Assembly (NCBI GenBank): GCA_028287135.1
Contig: JAQBQE010000008.1
Location: 67,155-131,154 of the forward strand
Direction: 5' to 3'
Length of the DNA: 64,000 nucleotides
From: Myxococcales bacterium
Lineage (GTDB): Bacteria > Myxococcota_A > Polyangia > Haliangiales > Haliangiaceae
The notes beneath the pieces are model-generated. The model was not told where the DNA came from. It saw only the letters and a program-made list of their open reading frames with translations, and did not search any database. Shown here piece by piece: positions 33,748 to 42,339 of this stretch; position 1 is the stretch's first letter; each line of letters begins with the position of its first letter. The translations under genes and the position numbers were made by a program.

Positions 33748-35166
33748 TCACTTGATCTTGGAGCCGCGCGCGAGCTGATCGAGGGGCTTCGCGTCATCGG
33801 CGCCGTCGATGATGAACACGTGCGAGCCCTGGAGCTTCACGAACACCTTGCCGCGATCCTTGCGTGCGATGCCGGCGGCCGGCTTGGTCGTGTCCGCCTC
33901 GGGGAACCGTGCCTTGAGGCTCGCGACGTACGCGTCGTGGAATTCCTTGGCGTCTTTCGGCGAGTCCCACGTGGTCGCGAGATAGCCGGTCAGCGTGCCA
34001 CTGTCGCTGCGCATCACCGCATAGCGATCGCCGCCCCAGCCCGGCGCCGCGTCGGCAAGCTCGATCCCCCACTGCTTGAAGTAGATCGACCACTGCAGCT
34101 CGCCGATCACGTTCTGGATCAGCTCGGTCCCGGTCAGCTTGGGCAGCGTGACCTGCTTGGGACGCTCGCGCTTCGGGAACAGCTTCGTCGACGGGTGCAG
34201 CACCTGCTCGGTGGAGTCAGGCGGCGACGTATATAGCGAGTCGACCGTCTTCCAGCCGCCGTTCTCGTACGCGGTCATCGCGAGCACGGCGCCCTTCATG
34301 TACGACGCGATCAGCGGGCCGATGATCACCGGCGGCAGCTCGCCCATGGTCTCCATCGACGCCTTCATCTGATCGTCCATGCCGCCGAACGCAGCGGCCT
34401 GCGTCTTCATCTGATCGGCGTACTCGGTCACGCCCATGCCCGCCATCGTCTCGATCTGCGGACGCATCAGCTTGACCATCGACGGCAGCTTGTCGGCGCC
34501 AGCCTTGTCCATCATCAGGTACGCGATCATCGAGAACGTCGCATCGCCCTCCACGACGAACTTGCGCGCGAAGCCCGCGTCCTCGTCGAGCGTGATCGGC
34601 AAGTACTTCACGAGATCGAAGTGCTTGTCCTGCAGCGCGTGCGTCAGCTCGTGCGCGGAGATCGTGTCGAACATCATGTCGTTGTCGGGTGCCATCACGA
34701 CGAAGAACTTCTTCGCCGCGGGGTCGTAGTAGGCAGCCGCCTGCGACGTCATCGTCTGCTCGAGCGTCTTCACCAGATCGATCGGCTTGGTGTAGAGCCC
34801 GATGTGCAGCAGCGCTGCCTGCAGCTGCTCGGCCTTCGCTGCCGGCAGCTCCTTCGCGAGCTCGCGCTGGACGAACGAGCGGAACTCGTCGGCGGTCTGG
34901 TGCTGGGCCGGCACCGGCGTGTCCATCGGCAAGCCGCGGAGCGTCGCCAGCTTGGGCAGGATCGTCGGAACGCGCGCGAGCGCCGTCGCGATCTGCTGCT
35001 TGCGTTGATCGGCCGTCGGCGGCTTGGCCTTCTCGGCTTGCCACGGATCCGCGGCCGCGGAGCCACGACTGTCAGCGGTCGGGCCGGTCGCCGCGGTCTG
35101 CTCCGGAGGATTGCTCCCGCCGCGACAGGCGGAGAGGGCGAGAACGAGGGCAAGGCAACTACGCAT
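33748..35166 (-). CDS. Putative HExxH zinc metalloprotease lipoprotein
   Basis: A 472-residue lipoprotein (LVLALSAC lipobox, then a Pro/Ala tether). The HExxH motif is in ISAHELTHALQDKHFDL (about 168-184), and a possible third ligand Glu lies in FVVEGDATFSM about 35 residues later, as in gluzincin-like families. The preceding YYDPAAKKFFVVM and FDTISA segments fit a family of bacterial lipoprotein proteases that I recognise only by this motif. A C-terminal domain (GWGGDRYAVMRSDSGTLTG) ends the protein. TACAAC lies six bases before the ATG. Protease activity is inferred. Confidence 0.7.
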   Translation of the reverse strand: MRSCLALVLALSACRGGSNPPEQTAATGPTADSRGSAAADPWQAEKAKPPTADQRKQQIATALARVPTILPKLATLRGLPMDTPVPAQHQTADEFRSFVQRELAKELPAAKAEQLQAALLHIGLYTKPIDLVKTLEQTMTSQAAAYYDPAAKKFFVVMAPDNDMMFDTISAHELTHALQDKHFDLVKYLPITLDEDAGFARKFVVEGDATFSMIAYLMMDKAGADKLPSMVKLMRPQIETMAGMGVTEYADQMKTQAAAFGGMDDQMKASMETMGELPPVIIGPLIASYMKGAVLAMTAYENGGWKTVDSLYTSPPDSTEQVLHPSTKLFPKRERPKQVTLPKLTGTELIQNVIGELQWSIYFKQWGIELADAAPGWGGDRYAVMRSDSGTLTGYLATTWDSPKDAKEFHDAYVASLKARFPEADTTKPAAGIARKDRGKVFVKLQGSHVFIIDGADDAKPLDQLARGSKIK

Positions 35167-35172
35167 CCGCTG

Positions 35173-35178
35173 GTTGTA
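35173..35178 (-). promoter_or_regulatory. Predicted -10 element (TACAAC) of HExxH lipoprotein
   Basis: On the minus strand TACAAC ends six bases before the ATG at 35166. The divergent GST promoter lies 20 bases away. Confidence 0.45.
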
Positions 35179-35198
35179 CTGCGATCCCGTTCGGCTGG

Positions 35199-35204
35199 TA
35201 TGAA
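35199..35204 (+). promoter_or_regulatory. Predicted -10 element (TATGAA) of second GST gene
   Basis: TATGAA is followed by six bases and the ATG at 35211. Confidence 0.4.
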
Positions 35205-35210
35205 ACGGCC

Positions 35211-35837
35211 ATGTCGATCGTCCTCTATCACCACCCGTTCTCGCGTGCTGCCACAGTGCTCTGGATGCTCGATGAGGTCGGCGTCGAGCACGAGCTCCGG
35301 TTCGTCGACATCATGAAGGGCGAGCAGAAGTCTCCCGCGCTCGTCGCACTCAACCCGATGGGCAAGCTGCCGGTGCTCACCGACGGTGCGACGGTCGTGA
35401 CGGAGGTCGCGGCGATCGGGTTGTATCTCGCAGATCGCTACGCGTCCGGAAAACTGGCGCCCGCCCTCGATGATCCCCGGCGCGGCACCTACCTGCGCTG
35501 GTCGCTGTTTGCGCCCTCGGTGATCGAGCCCGGAGCGATGGCGAAGGCTGGAGGCTGGACCTACAAGTCCGGCGCCGCTGGCTGGGGCGACTACCCGGCG
35601 ATGCTGTCGGCGATGACCTCCGCGATCGGCGACGGCCCGTTTGTCCTCGGCGAGACGTTCTCGATGGCGGACATCATCTTCGGCGGCACGCTGCGCTACA
35701 TGCTGAAGTTCAACATGCTCGAGCCGACGCCGGTGTTCACGAGCTATGTGGACCGCCTCTCGGCCCGGCCGGCGTCCGCGCGTGCCGAAGCGCGCAACGC
35801 GGAGATCGCCGCGGCGCACGGTCTCAAGGTCGGCTGA
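35211..35837 (+). CDS. Glutathione S-transferase family protein (second copy)
   Basis: 208 residues. The thioredoxin-like N-domain begins IVLYHHPFSRAATVLWMLDE, where the Ser in HPFSRA is the likely active-site hydroxyl of beta/theta-type GSTs. The cis-Pro loop is GKLPVLTDG, followed by TEVAAIGLYLADRY. The helical C-domain contains FVLGETFSMADIIFGGTLRY, the conserved Asp-containing N-cap. It is not closely similar to the GST at 5863. It probably detoxifies electrophiles; the substrate is unknown. Confidence 0.85.
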   Translation: MSIVLYHHPFSRAATVLWMLDEVGVEHELRFVDIMKGEQKSPALVALNPMGKLPVLTDGATVVTEVAAIGLYLADRYASGKLAPALDDPRRGTYLRWSLFAPSVIEPGAMAKAGGWTYKSGAAGWGDYPAMLSAMTSAIGDGPFVLGETFSMADIIFGGTLRYMLKFNMLEPTPVFTSYVDRLSARPASARAEARNAEIAAAHGLKVG

Positions 35838-35859
35838 TCGAGACCATGCGGCGATCGAC

Positions 35860-35865
35860 TATGCT
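35860..35865 (+). promoter_or_regulatory. Predicted -10 element (TATGCT) of amber-interrupted lipoprotein
   Basis: TATGCT is followed by seven bases and the ATG at 35873, so the promoter of the broken copy still looks intact. Confidence 0.45.
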
Positions 35866-35872
35866 GCCGCTC

Positions 35873-36160
35873 ATGCGCAGCACTTCGGTCGCGGTCCTCG
35901 TCCTGTTCGCAGCGTGCGGTGGCAGCACGCCCGCACCTGCCACGTAGAACCGCACGCAGTCTGTGCCGGACCAGAGCACGGCCGCCGGCAGCGGCGACGT
36001 CGGTGCCACCTGCCAGTGCGGCACCCAGCACGCTCAGGACGACTGTGTCGCGGTGGCGTGCAAGCCCGATCTCGTGTGCGGCTATCAGTGCGGCATCCCG
36101 GGCTGCGACTCCAGGTGCATGACGCAGGAGTACTATAACAACCTCGGCCCGATTCCCTGA
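35873..36160 (+). pseudogene. Small Cys-rich lipoprotein with in-frame TAG stop
   Basis: ATG 35873 opens a lipoprotein signal (VAVLVLFAACGG). After 24 codons a TAG at 35945-35947 interrupts the frame. The same frame continues without other stops to 36160 and encodes SGDVGATCQCG, VACKPDLVCGYQCG and GCDSRCMTQ, clearly homologous to the intact gene at 18497. With the amber codon read through it would give a 95-residue protein. Because both promoter and downstream frame are preserved, the mutation is recent, a sequencing error, or suppressed. No pyrrolysine machinery is visible here. Confidence 0.75.
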
Positions 36161-36173
36161 ACCGGCGACGCCG

Positions 36174-36560
36174 TCAGCTCGCGGCGCGGATCCGCGCCCG
36201 GTGGGTCTCGACGACGTAATCGCGCAGCATGCTGCGTTCGCGCTGGCAGACGCCTGCGAGCCGGAGCCCGGCGCGGCACCAGAACCGGGGCTGACCGTCG
36301 GCCGTGCGCCCCGACATCGGGGTCAGGATCGCGAAGCTGACCTCGGCGCGGGCCCACAGCACCTCGTCGATGCCCGGGAGCTCGATCTCCAGCTGGACGA
36401 CGGAGCGGGCGGTCTTCGGGTCAAACGGCCGCTCGAGCCGGACCCCGACCTCGGACAGATCGCGCATCGAGGCATGTCCAAGCTGGTCGTTGGCGACCAC
36501 ACCACAGAGGCCTTCGACGGAGATGCGAGGTGCGAGCCGGCGAGGTTCGAATTGCGTCAC
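36174..36560 (-). CDS. PilZ-domain-like protein
   Basis: 128 residues from a GTG start: TQFEPRRLAPRISVEG carries basic residues like the RxxxR of PilZ, and DLSEVGVRLERPF matches the D/NxSxxG motif. Beta strands ARSVVQLEIELPG and VLWARAEVSFAIL follow. It may bind cyclic di-GMP, but the RxxxR spacing is approximate. TACGAT lies seven bases before the GTG, which supports this start over a longer in-frame extension. It probably controls a surface or motility process; no partner gene is evident. Confidence 0.6.
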   Translation of the reverse strand: MTQFEPRRLAPRISVEGLCGVVANDQLGHASMRDLSEVGVRLERPFDPKTARSVVQLEIELPGIDEVLWARAEVSFAILTPMSGRTADGQPRFWCRAGLRLAGVCQRERSMLRDYVVETHRARIRAAS

Positions 36561-36567
36561 GAAAAAG

Positions 36568-36573
36568 ATCGTA
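36568..36573 (-). promoter_or_regulatory. Predicted -10 element (TACGAT) of PilZ-like gene
   Basis: On the minus strand TACGAT ends seven bases before the GTG at 36560. Confidence 0.4.
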
Positions 36574-36613
36574 TGTCTGTCCCCGGCGCCGGGCCAAGAA
36601 CTCGGCGGACCGG

Positions 36614-36961
36614 CTACGGGCAGCTCTCGAACCGAGCTTCGAACCGATGCTTGACGCAGACGTAGAGCGGGATGCCGCAGCGCGTCCCGTACGAGCACGC
36701 GACGCTGTTCTTCTCGCAGTGCGTGTTGACGTTGGGCTCGGCAGCGGGGCACCCGGCCGGGTTGTTGTTCGCCACCGGCACTGGCTCCACGGGCCGCGCT
36801 TCGACCGGCGCTGGCGTCGAGACGGAAGGCTCGGCAGCGGGAACGATCGGGGTCTCGGCTTCCACCGGCGGGGCCGGCGCTGGCGAATCGTGCGCAGGCG
36901 TCCTCGCCCCGCCGCACGCGGTGGCGATCACGGCGGCGACCACGAGGGCCATCGGTCGCAT
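36614..36961 (-). CDS. Small lipoprotein with Pro/Ala tether and Cys-rich C-terminus
   Basis: 115 residues. Signal MALVVAAVIATAC with lipobox, a 60-residue Pro/Ala/Glu tether (APAPPVEAETPIVPAAEPS), then a Cys-containing domain (AGCPAAEPNVNTHCEKNSV, ACSYGTRCGIPLYVC, ESCP). About six Cys probably form disulphides. It is five bases downstream of the phosphoesterase stop, so it is likely co-transcribed with it. Function unknown. Confidence 0.65.
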   Translation of the reverse strand: MRPMALVVAAVIATACGGARTPAHDSPAPAPPVEAETPIVPAAEPSVSTPAPVEARPVEPVPVANNNPAGCPAAEPNVNTHCEKNSVACSYGTRCGIPLYVCVKHRFEARFESCP

Positions 36962-36966
36962 GGAGT

Positions 36967-38679
36967 CTACGCGTACCGGAACTCGAGCACCGGCTGCGCG
37001 CGATACAGCCCGTTGTGGGGCGCGTAGTTGAACGGCGCGTAATCGATCGCCCACGGCGTCGCAGTCGGGGTGCCGTTCCCGTACTGCAGGCTCAGCGCCA
37101 TCGGAGTGACCGCCCGGTACGACGAATCGATCGGGAGGTCGGCGTTGCTGCCGCCACCTGCCGAGAACACGGTGAGCAGCAGTCGATCGCCGAGGTCGTA
37201 GAACACATCGAACCCCCGATCGATCTGCTCGTGGCCGCGGATCATCGTGGTCAATCCCGCGCGCTCCATGAACGCCCGGAACTGGTCGCGGCCGAACGTG
37301 AACCGCGGGTTCATCCGCTGCTGCTCGACCGGCACGCGATCGATGTGTCCCGGATCGCTCCACATCATCTGGAACCGCATCTCGGGATCGTTGAGGCTCG
37401 ACAGATCGCGGTAGCGCGCCTCGAACGTATCCGCGCGCGGGATCCCGGCGTGCACGAGCAGCGTCCGCTCGCACAGCATCGAGGTCGGCATGTGCTCGAA
37501 TAGCTGGCGATACGCCTCGAGCATCTCGACCGGAACGTGGGGCACGATCGACGCGAGCGCCTCGGCCGGATACACGCCGCTGACGATCCGATCGCCCTGC
37601 CACTTCAGCCACTCGTGATTGCCACGCAGCAGGATCACCTGGTCGGGCATCGCCACGAACAGCTGGAGCGCTGCGCGCAACACGCCGTCGAAGCTGAACC
37701 GCCCGCGATCGATGTAGTCACCGAGGAACACCAGCTTGACGTCGGGGTAGCGCTGCGGATCCCACTGATGCGCCCACGCGCGCTCGATGAAGTTCGACTG
37801 CAGCAGCGCGGCCTTCAGACAGGAGTAGCAGCCGTGCAGATCGCCCAGCACGATCAGCTCGACCGGCATGCTCGGCCGCAGCACGTGAACGAAGCCGTCG
37901 AGGAAGCTCGAGCCGACCGGCAGCTGCTCGATGTCCTGGATCCCGAGGAGGCGATTCGCACCGACCCCGCGCTGGAGATGCCACTGCATCATCGCCTGCT
38001 GGATCAGGTGGTAGTCCCAGTCGACCTGCGCCTTGCGCTCGACCGGATGCGGCGAGTAGGTCTGCTCGAGCGGATCGAGCAGTGGATGCGAGACCGTCGC
38101 GAGCTCCCTCCACACCGGCGCGCCGACGATCATCGGCACGGCTCCCGCGCTCGCCCTCGGAGCAGGCTCGTGCACCGGCGCCGCGGACACCGCCGCGAAC
38201 GTGGCCATCAGCTCTTCGTAGAGCGATTGCTCCGCCGGCGAGAAACTGCCGTCGGTGTGGAGCAGGGCGTGGATCAGCTCGAGCGCGGTTGCCTGATCAT
38301 TCCACGACAGGCCGCGAAACAGCGCGACCACGCGCCCGCGCAGCCGATCCGGCGTGCGCCCGTCGAGCGCTTCCTGCGCGAGCACGGCGAGCTCGGCGGT
38401 CAGCTCCTTGTCGAGGTCGGCGAAGTGCGCCTGCCACGACGCGCGCTGGCGGGCCCGCACATCGGGGGTCTCCATCGACGACTGCTCGCGCATCAGCACG
38501 ACGGAGTCGACGTACTGGACGACGAACGCGCGCGACTTCGGATCGTACCAACCGTCGACGTGGCCGACCGACATCAGCAGGTCCACGAGCGAGCTGAACC
38601 GAGCCGTATCGGCATCGGGAATCGAGGGTGCGGGCTCGGGCCGCGCGTGTACGCCGATCGCTACTTCCACTGTCTCCAT
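36967..38679 (-). CDS. PPP-family metallophosphoesterase with N-terminal extension
   Basis: 570 residues from METVEVAIGVHARPE. The C-terminal two-thirds is a PPP phosphatase: IVLGDLHGCYSCL (GDxHG), LVFLGDYIDRG (GDxxDRG) and VILLRGNHEWLK (GNHE), with later His ligands in LLVHAGIP and IRGHEQ. This catalytic set is complete, so Ser/Thr or nucleotide phosphatase activity is likely. The N-terminal 200 residues are helical (HFADLDKELTAELAVLAQEA, ALELIHALLHTDGSFSPAEQ) and resemble a TerB-like domain. The fusion suggests a stress-signalling role. No cognate kinase is in the window. Confidence 0.8.
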   Translation of the reverse strand: METVEVAIGVHARPEPAPSIPDADTARFSSLVDLLMSVGHVDGWYDPKSRAFVVQYVDSVVLMREQSSMETPDVRARQRASWQAHFADLDKELTAELAVLAQEALDGRTPDRLRGRVVALFRGLSWNDQATALELIHALLHTDGSFSPAEQSLYEELMATFAAVSAAPVHEPAPRASAGAVPMIVGAPVWRELATVSHPLLDPLEQTYSPHPVERKAQVDWDYHLIQQAMMQWHLQRGVGANRLLGIQDIEQLPVGSSFLDGFVHVLRPSMPVELIVLGDLHGCYSCLKAALLQSNFIERAWAHQWDPQRYPDVKLVFLGDYIDRGRFSFDGVLRAALQLFVAMPDQVILLRGNHEWLKWQGDRIVSGVYPAEALASIVPHVPVEMLEAYRQLFEHMPTSMLCERTLLVHAGIPRADTFEARYRDLSSLNDPEMRFQMMWSDPGHIDRVPVEQQRMNPRFTFGRDQFRAFMERAGLTTMIRGHEQIDRGFDVFYDLGDRLLLTVFSAGGGSNADLPIDSSYRAVTPMALSLQYGNGTPTATPWAIDYAPFNYAPHNGLYRAQPVLEFRYA

Positions 38680-38792
38680 CAGAACCCGCTCCCCCGACGC
38701 TGCGCAAGCTGCATTGCAGGCGGGTCGACCAGGGCTCCGAAAAACCACCACCGGGAGGTCCGGATGCGAGGCCCCCGAGCGGGGCTAGCAGG

Positions 38793-40058
38793 TCACAGCG
38801 CGGTCTTGAACAGCGACGTGTTGCTCGTGCGCGACGACATGTACGCGGCGTTGTCCTCGATCTCGAGGCTGTCGGTGTTGACCCAGTGGAACGACGTGCT
38901 GTGGAACTGCCGCGTGCAGGTGCCACCGACCAGGCTCGCCACATCGCAGCTCGCGAGCACGCCCTGCAGGCCGACGCCGCAGCCGGGATCCTCGACCGAC
39001 GCGAAGTAGACCCGACCGTTGCGGATCTGGAAGTCGAAGCCGCGCCCCTGCACCGCGACCCCGACCTCGTGGAGGTTCGAGCACGCGGGCAGCGTGCACG
39101 CGTACAACCGGTTGTTCGTTCCGTCGTCGCCCATCGCGATCAGCGTGTTGCCAACGAGCTGGATGCGGCGCATGTACTGGAACGTCTGCGTCGTCACGGC
39201 GAGCTGATTGCCGTCGAGGTCGAGGATGTGGATCTTCTTGTCGTACGGAGCGGTGGAACCGCTGACCGGCGCCGACCAGTACGCGAAGTAGGTGTCGTTG
39301 CCGGTCACCGCCGACGTCGCGAACCGGGGCGTGCGGATCATGGGGAGCGCGGGTGACAGCAGATCGACGGTGGCCGCACGCACGCCGGCATTGGGCCCAC
39401 TGCCGGAGCCCGAGGTCGGCGCCTCGGAGACATCGAAGACCAGCGCGTAGTCCTCGAACACCGCGAACGTCGGGCTGATCCGCGTGTCGTACAGCAGCGA
39501 GTCACCACCGGTGACCAGCGGCGTGATCCCGGTGCCATCCAGGTTGGCGCGCACGACCTGGTTCGGAGGATTCGTCGTGTTGCCGGGTGCGCGTCGAGCC
39601 CAGAACACCTTGTCGGCGAACGCAGCGAGTAGCCCGTCACGCGGGTCGCCACCGATCGCCCCGACCACCGTCGGTGTCGCTGCGCATCCGCTCGCAGGAC
39701 AGCTGATCACCGCAGAATTTGCGATCTGTCCGTTGGGCAACACCGAGGCAAACACCGTGGTTCCGCTCGCCGCGACATCGCGAACGATGCGGAACCCCGT
39801 GGTGCCGGCGAACAGATCCACGGGTGCCGGCGGTAGCGTCGCGGGGACACAGCCGGGCGACGCATCCATGCCCCCGCAGTTGGGGTCCGTGCTGCACAGC
39901 GCCATATCGGCGCACAGCCCGTCCGTCCCGTCGTCGCACAGCGAGGCGTCCGGATCGACCGGATCGATGCCGCCATCGCCGATGCTCGCGTCCGGGCTCG
40001 ACGACGAGCCTCCGCAAGCCGCCAGCAACCACAACCACGCCACGGCATGAGCTTTCAT
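38793..40058 (-). CDS. Large lipoprotein with Cys-rich N-terminal segment
   Basis: 421 residues from MKAHAVAWLWLLAAC. After the lipobox come an Asp-rich tether (DASIGDGGIDPVDPDAS) and a Cys stretch (LCDDGTDGLCADMALCSTDP). The body is repetitive and beta-rich (TTVFASVLPNGQIANSAV, FAVFEDYALVFDVSEAP, GNTLIAMGDDGTNNRLYAC), propeller-like. No catalytic residues were recognised. TACGCT lies six bases before the ATG. It is one of several such surface proteins here. Confidence 0.7.
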   Translation of the reverse strand: MKAHAVAWLWLLAACGGSSSSPDASIGDGGIDPVDPDASLCDDGTDGLCADMALCSTDPNCGGMDASPGCVPATLPPAPVDLFAGTTGFRIVRDVAASGTTVFASVLPNGQIANSAVISCPASGCAATPTVVGAIGGDPRDGLLAAFADKVFWARRAPGNTTNPPNQVVRANLDGTGITPLVTGGDSLLYDTRISPTFAVFEDYALVFDVSEAPTSGSGSGPNAGVRAATVDLLSPALPMIRTPRFATSAVTGNDTYFAYWSAPVSGSTAPYDKKIHILDLDGNQLAVTTQTFQYMRRIQLVGNTLIAMGDDGTNNRLYACTLPACSNLHEVGVAVQGRGFDFQIRNGRVYFASVEDPGCGVGLQGVLASCDVASLVGGTCTRQFHSTSFHWVNTDSLEIEDNAAYMSSRTSNTSLFKTAL

Positions 40059-40064
40059 CACGAC

Positions 40065-40070
40065 AGCGTA
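40065..40070 (-). promoter_or_regulatory. Predicted -10 element (TACGCT) of 40058 lipoprotein
   Basis: On the minus strand TACGCT ends six bases before the ATG at 40058. Confidence 0.45.
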
Positions 40071-40124
40071 TCCGCCCCGGAGGGGACGTATCAACTCCGC
40101 GCCGTCATGATGTCGGCAAAGTGT

Positions 40125-40130
40125 TACGAC
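40125..40130 (+). promoter_or_regulatory. Predicted -10 element (TACGAC) of exported phosphodiesterase-like gene
   Basis: TACGAC is followed by seven bases and the GTG at 40138. Confidence 0.35.
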
Positions 40131-40137
40131 TGAGGCC

Positions 40138-41043
40138 GTGCGGTATCTGCCACTGCTCGGCCTCGCGCTTGTGGCCTGCGATCCGCCCGAGCCCGCGCCG
40201 GATGCGAGCACCGATGCGCGCGTGCGCGTGGCCACGTTCAACGTCCATCGGTTCTTCGACACCGTGTGTGAATCACAGAGCTGCGAGCCGCCCGACGACT
40301 ACGAGGCAGTGCTGACACCGGCGGGGTTCGAGGCGCGCGCCGCCGAGATCGCAGACGCGATCCTCCTGCTCGGCGCCGATGTCGTGGCACTCCAGGAAGT
40401 CGAGACCCAGGCCTGCCTCGATGCGCTCGTGCTCCGGCTCGCCGACGTCATGCCGTATGCGGTGCTCGGCGAGATCCACACCACCGCGTCGGTCGATGTC
40501 GCGGTGTTCTCGAGGACGCCGCTCGACCAGGTGATCGGGCATCGGGCCACCCAGCCGCTCACGCGTCCCGACGGAACCGCGACCACCTTCAGTCGCGAGC
40601 TGCTCGAGGTTCACGTGCGTGCGGCTAACGGAGCCAAGGTCGTCGTGTTCGCGGCGCACTTTCGGTCGAAGTCGACGGACGATCCGGGACGCCGGCTCGC
40701 CGAGGCGCAGGTCTCGAGCGTGGTCGTGAATGCACGCGCGGCGGCGGAGCCCGATGCCCTCGTCGTCCTCGGCGGTGACCTCAACGACACGCCCGGCTCG
40801 CCTCCGATCGATGCGTTGACCGCCGACGGTGGTCTCGTGCGTGTCGCCGATGATCTGCCGCTCGCGTCGCAGGCGACGTATCGCTACTTCGGCAACGGCC
40901 AGATCATTGACCACCTGATGCTCGCGCCGACGCCCGCGGCGACGCGCGTGCCGCGGTCGTCCCGGGTATGGAAGGACGGCAGCGGCTGGGGTGGGAGCGA
41001 CCACTTTGCGCTGACGTCGGACTTCCTGATCGCCGCGCCCTAG
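40138..41043 (+). CDS. Exported endonuclease/exonuclease/phosphatase (EEP) family lipoprotein
   Basis: 301 residues from GTG, with signal and lipobox LALVAC. The DNase I-like fold is evident: VATFNVHRFF, VVALQEVETQ (metal-binding Glu), LVVLGGDLNDTPGS (D-x-N), QIIDHLMLAP and the final GSDHFALTS with the catalytic His. It would cleave phosphodiester or phosphomonoester bonds outside the cytoplasm (DNA, lipid or other). The 3-prime end shares CTAG with the convergent gene: the two stop codons overlap. Confidence 0.85.
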   Translation: MRYLPLLGLALVACDPPEPAPDASTDARVRVATFNVHRFFDTVCESQSCEPPDDYEAVLTPAGFEARAAEIADAILLLGADVVALQEVETQACLDALVLRLADVMPYAVLGEIHTTASVDVAVFSRTPLDQVIGHRATQPLTRPDGTATTFSRELLEVHVRAANGAKVVVFAAHFRSKSTDDPGRRLAEAQVSSVVVNARAAAEPDALVVLGGDLNDTPGSPPIDALTADGGLVRVADDLPLASQATYRYFGNGQIIDHLMLAPTPAATRVPRSSRVWKDGSGWGGSDHFALTSDFLIAAP

Positions 41044-41633
41044 GAGAACGCGCCGAGCTTCTCGAGGCGCACCGCGAACGCATCGGCGAGGTGCGCGAGC
41101 ACCGGATACGCCTCGCGGTTGTCATATTCGTTCGAGTAGATCCGGACGCGCGGCGGCTCCTCCTCGTCGAGGTCGGGCGCGACCAGATCGATCGCCAGCT
41201 CGTAGTGATCGGCGCGGGTGGTGAACCGGTCCTCCGCCTCGGGCGCGAGACTGCGACCGCCCTCGAATCGCGTCACGAAGCCTGCGCGTTCGGCGGCATC
41301 GAAGTCGACGTCGCCGCGCGGTGGCTCGACGCTGCGCGCCAGCTCGTTCCGGTCGATCGCGGGATCGAGGCGCACGGCCATCGCGACTGCATCGTGAACG
41401 GGAACACGAAACACCAGGCTGACCGTCACGTCCGGGGGCAAGACAGCGTCATCGCGCTCGACGCCAAAGCCGGTCAGCGGTTCAACATCGTCGGCCTCGA
41501 CGTCGGCGTCCCAGAGCTGACGCGTGATCTCCGGCGGAGGGAGCCGCGCGATCTTGATCACGTCATCGAGCGCTCGCAGCACGTCACCGCGCGTCGGCCA
41601 CACCGTCAGCTTCCACTCGTCTTCCCAGCTCAT
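41040..41633 (-). CDS. Acidic soluble protein of unknown function
   Basis: 197 residues, strongly acidic (PDVTVSLVFRVPVHDAVAMA, DVDFDAAERAGFV, APDLDEEEPPRVRIYSNEYD), no signal peptide or membrane helix. No family was recognised. The ATG starts six bases after the stop of the upstream membrane protein gene, so they are co-transcribed. The stop overlaps that of the convergent EEP gene in a CTAG. Confidence 0.55.
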   Translation of the reverse strand: MSWEDEWKLTVWPTRGDVLRALDDVIKIARLPPPEITRQLWDADVEADDVEPLTGFGVERDDAVLPPDVTVSLVFRVPVHDAVAMAVRLDPAIDRNELARSVEPPRGDVDFDAAERAGFVTRFEGGRSLAPEAEDRFTTRADHYELAIDLVAPDLDEEEPPRVRIYSNEYDNREAYPVLAHLADAFAVRLEKLGAFS

Positions 41634-41639
41634 AGCGCA

Positions 41640-42326
41640 TCACGCGAGGCGAGCGAACGCCGTCGCCAGCTCGGGGACCTGCGTGCCCTCCTTCTCCTGG
41701 CGGATCAGCGTGTAGGCGACAGCCGAGAGCAACGCACCGAACAAGCCGCTGAGCGCGTTGATGCCGAGACGCACCACCATCATGGCGGTCTCGGAGACAC
41801 TCTGCTTCAGGAGCAGATCCAGGCCCGTGGGGACCAGCAGGACCAGCGTGGTGACGAACAGCTTGCCCTTGTGACCGTTGACGAGCTCGCGACTGCGCCT
41901 GAGTGACGCGCGGATTCCGGGTTTCTCGATGACCGCGACCGGAACCACGACGTAGGTCATCATCGCCACGATCAGGCCAGGCACGACCAGGAGAATAAAT
42001 CCGCCCCACATCGCGAGAGTGGAGAGGAGCATGACAGCGATCACCGGGCCGATCTGCGCCAGGCCGATCGTGACGCACTTCCGGACCGAAGGTCGCGTGC
42101 CATTCAGCTCCATGATCACGCCGTAGGTGACCGCCGCTGCGATCATCGAGCTCAGCAGGAGGCCCAACGGGATCATCAACAGGTTCCAGGTCTCCTCCGA
42201 CGTGACCAGTTGTACGATGAGTGCCGGGAGGTAGAGGACAAGCGCGATGGCGGTGAACGGGACGAAGTTCGTCTTCCAGACATGCATCGACGTCCGCAAC
42301 AGGCCGCCGATGGTGAGCTGGTTCAT
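41640..42326 (-). CDS. Six-helix membrane protein (YciC/UPF0259- or DUF975-like)
   Basis: 228 residues from MNQLTIGGLLRTSM. About six hydrophobic helices (FVPFTAIALVLYLPALIVQL, LLSSMIAAAVTYGVIMEL, IGPVIAVMLLSTLAMWGGFI, LLVVPGLIVAMMTYVVVPVA, KLFVTTLVLLVPTGLDLLL) place it in the inner membrane. The loop IEKPGIRASLRRSRELVNGH, followed by a helix, resembles glycerophosphodiesterase-type membrane-domain or YciC families, but this is only a resemblance. TAGGAT lies seven bases before the ATG, supporting this start over one three codons upstream. Confidence 0.6.
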   Translation of the reverse strand: MNQLTIGGLLRTSMHVWKTNFVPFTAIALVLYLPALIVQLVTSEETWNLLMIPLGLLLSSMIAAAVTYGVIMELNGTRPSVRKCVTIGLAQIGPVIAVMLLSTLAMWGGFILLVVPGLIVAMMTYVVVPVAVIEKPGIRASLRRSRELVNGHKGKLFVTTLVLLVPTGLDLLLKQSVSETAMMVVRLGINALSGLFGALLSAVAYTLIRQEKEGTQVPELATAFARLA

Positions 42327-42333
42327 CCGCGGC

Positions 42334-42339
42334 ATCCTA
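42334..42339 (-). promoter_or_regulatory. Predicted -10 element (TAGGAT) of membrane protein gene
   Basis: On the minus strand TAGGAT ends seven bases before the ATG at 42326. Confidence 0.5.

Noticed and set aside
35945-35947. TAG as a pyrrolysine or selenocysteine-type recoding signal
   Set aside because: TAG is not a Sec codon, no downstream hairpin or Pyl gene is visible here, and the intact paralogue has no special residue at this place; ordinary mutation or error is simpler.
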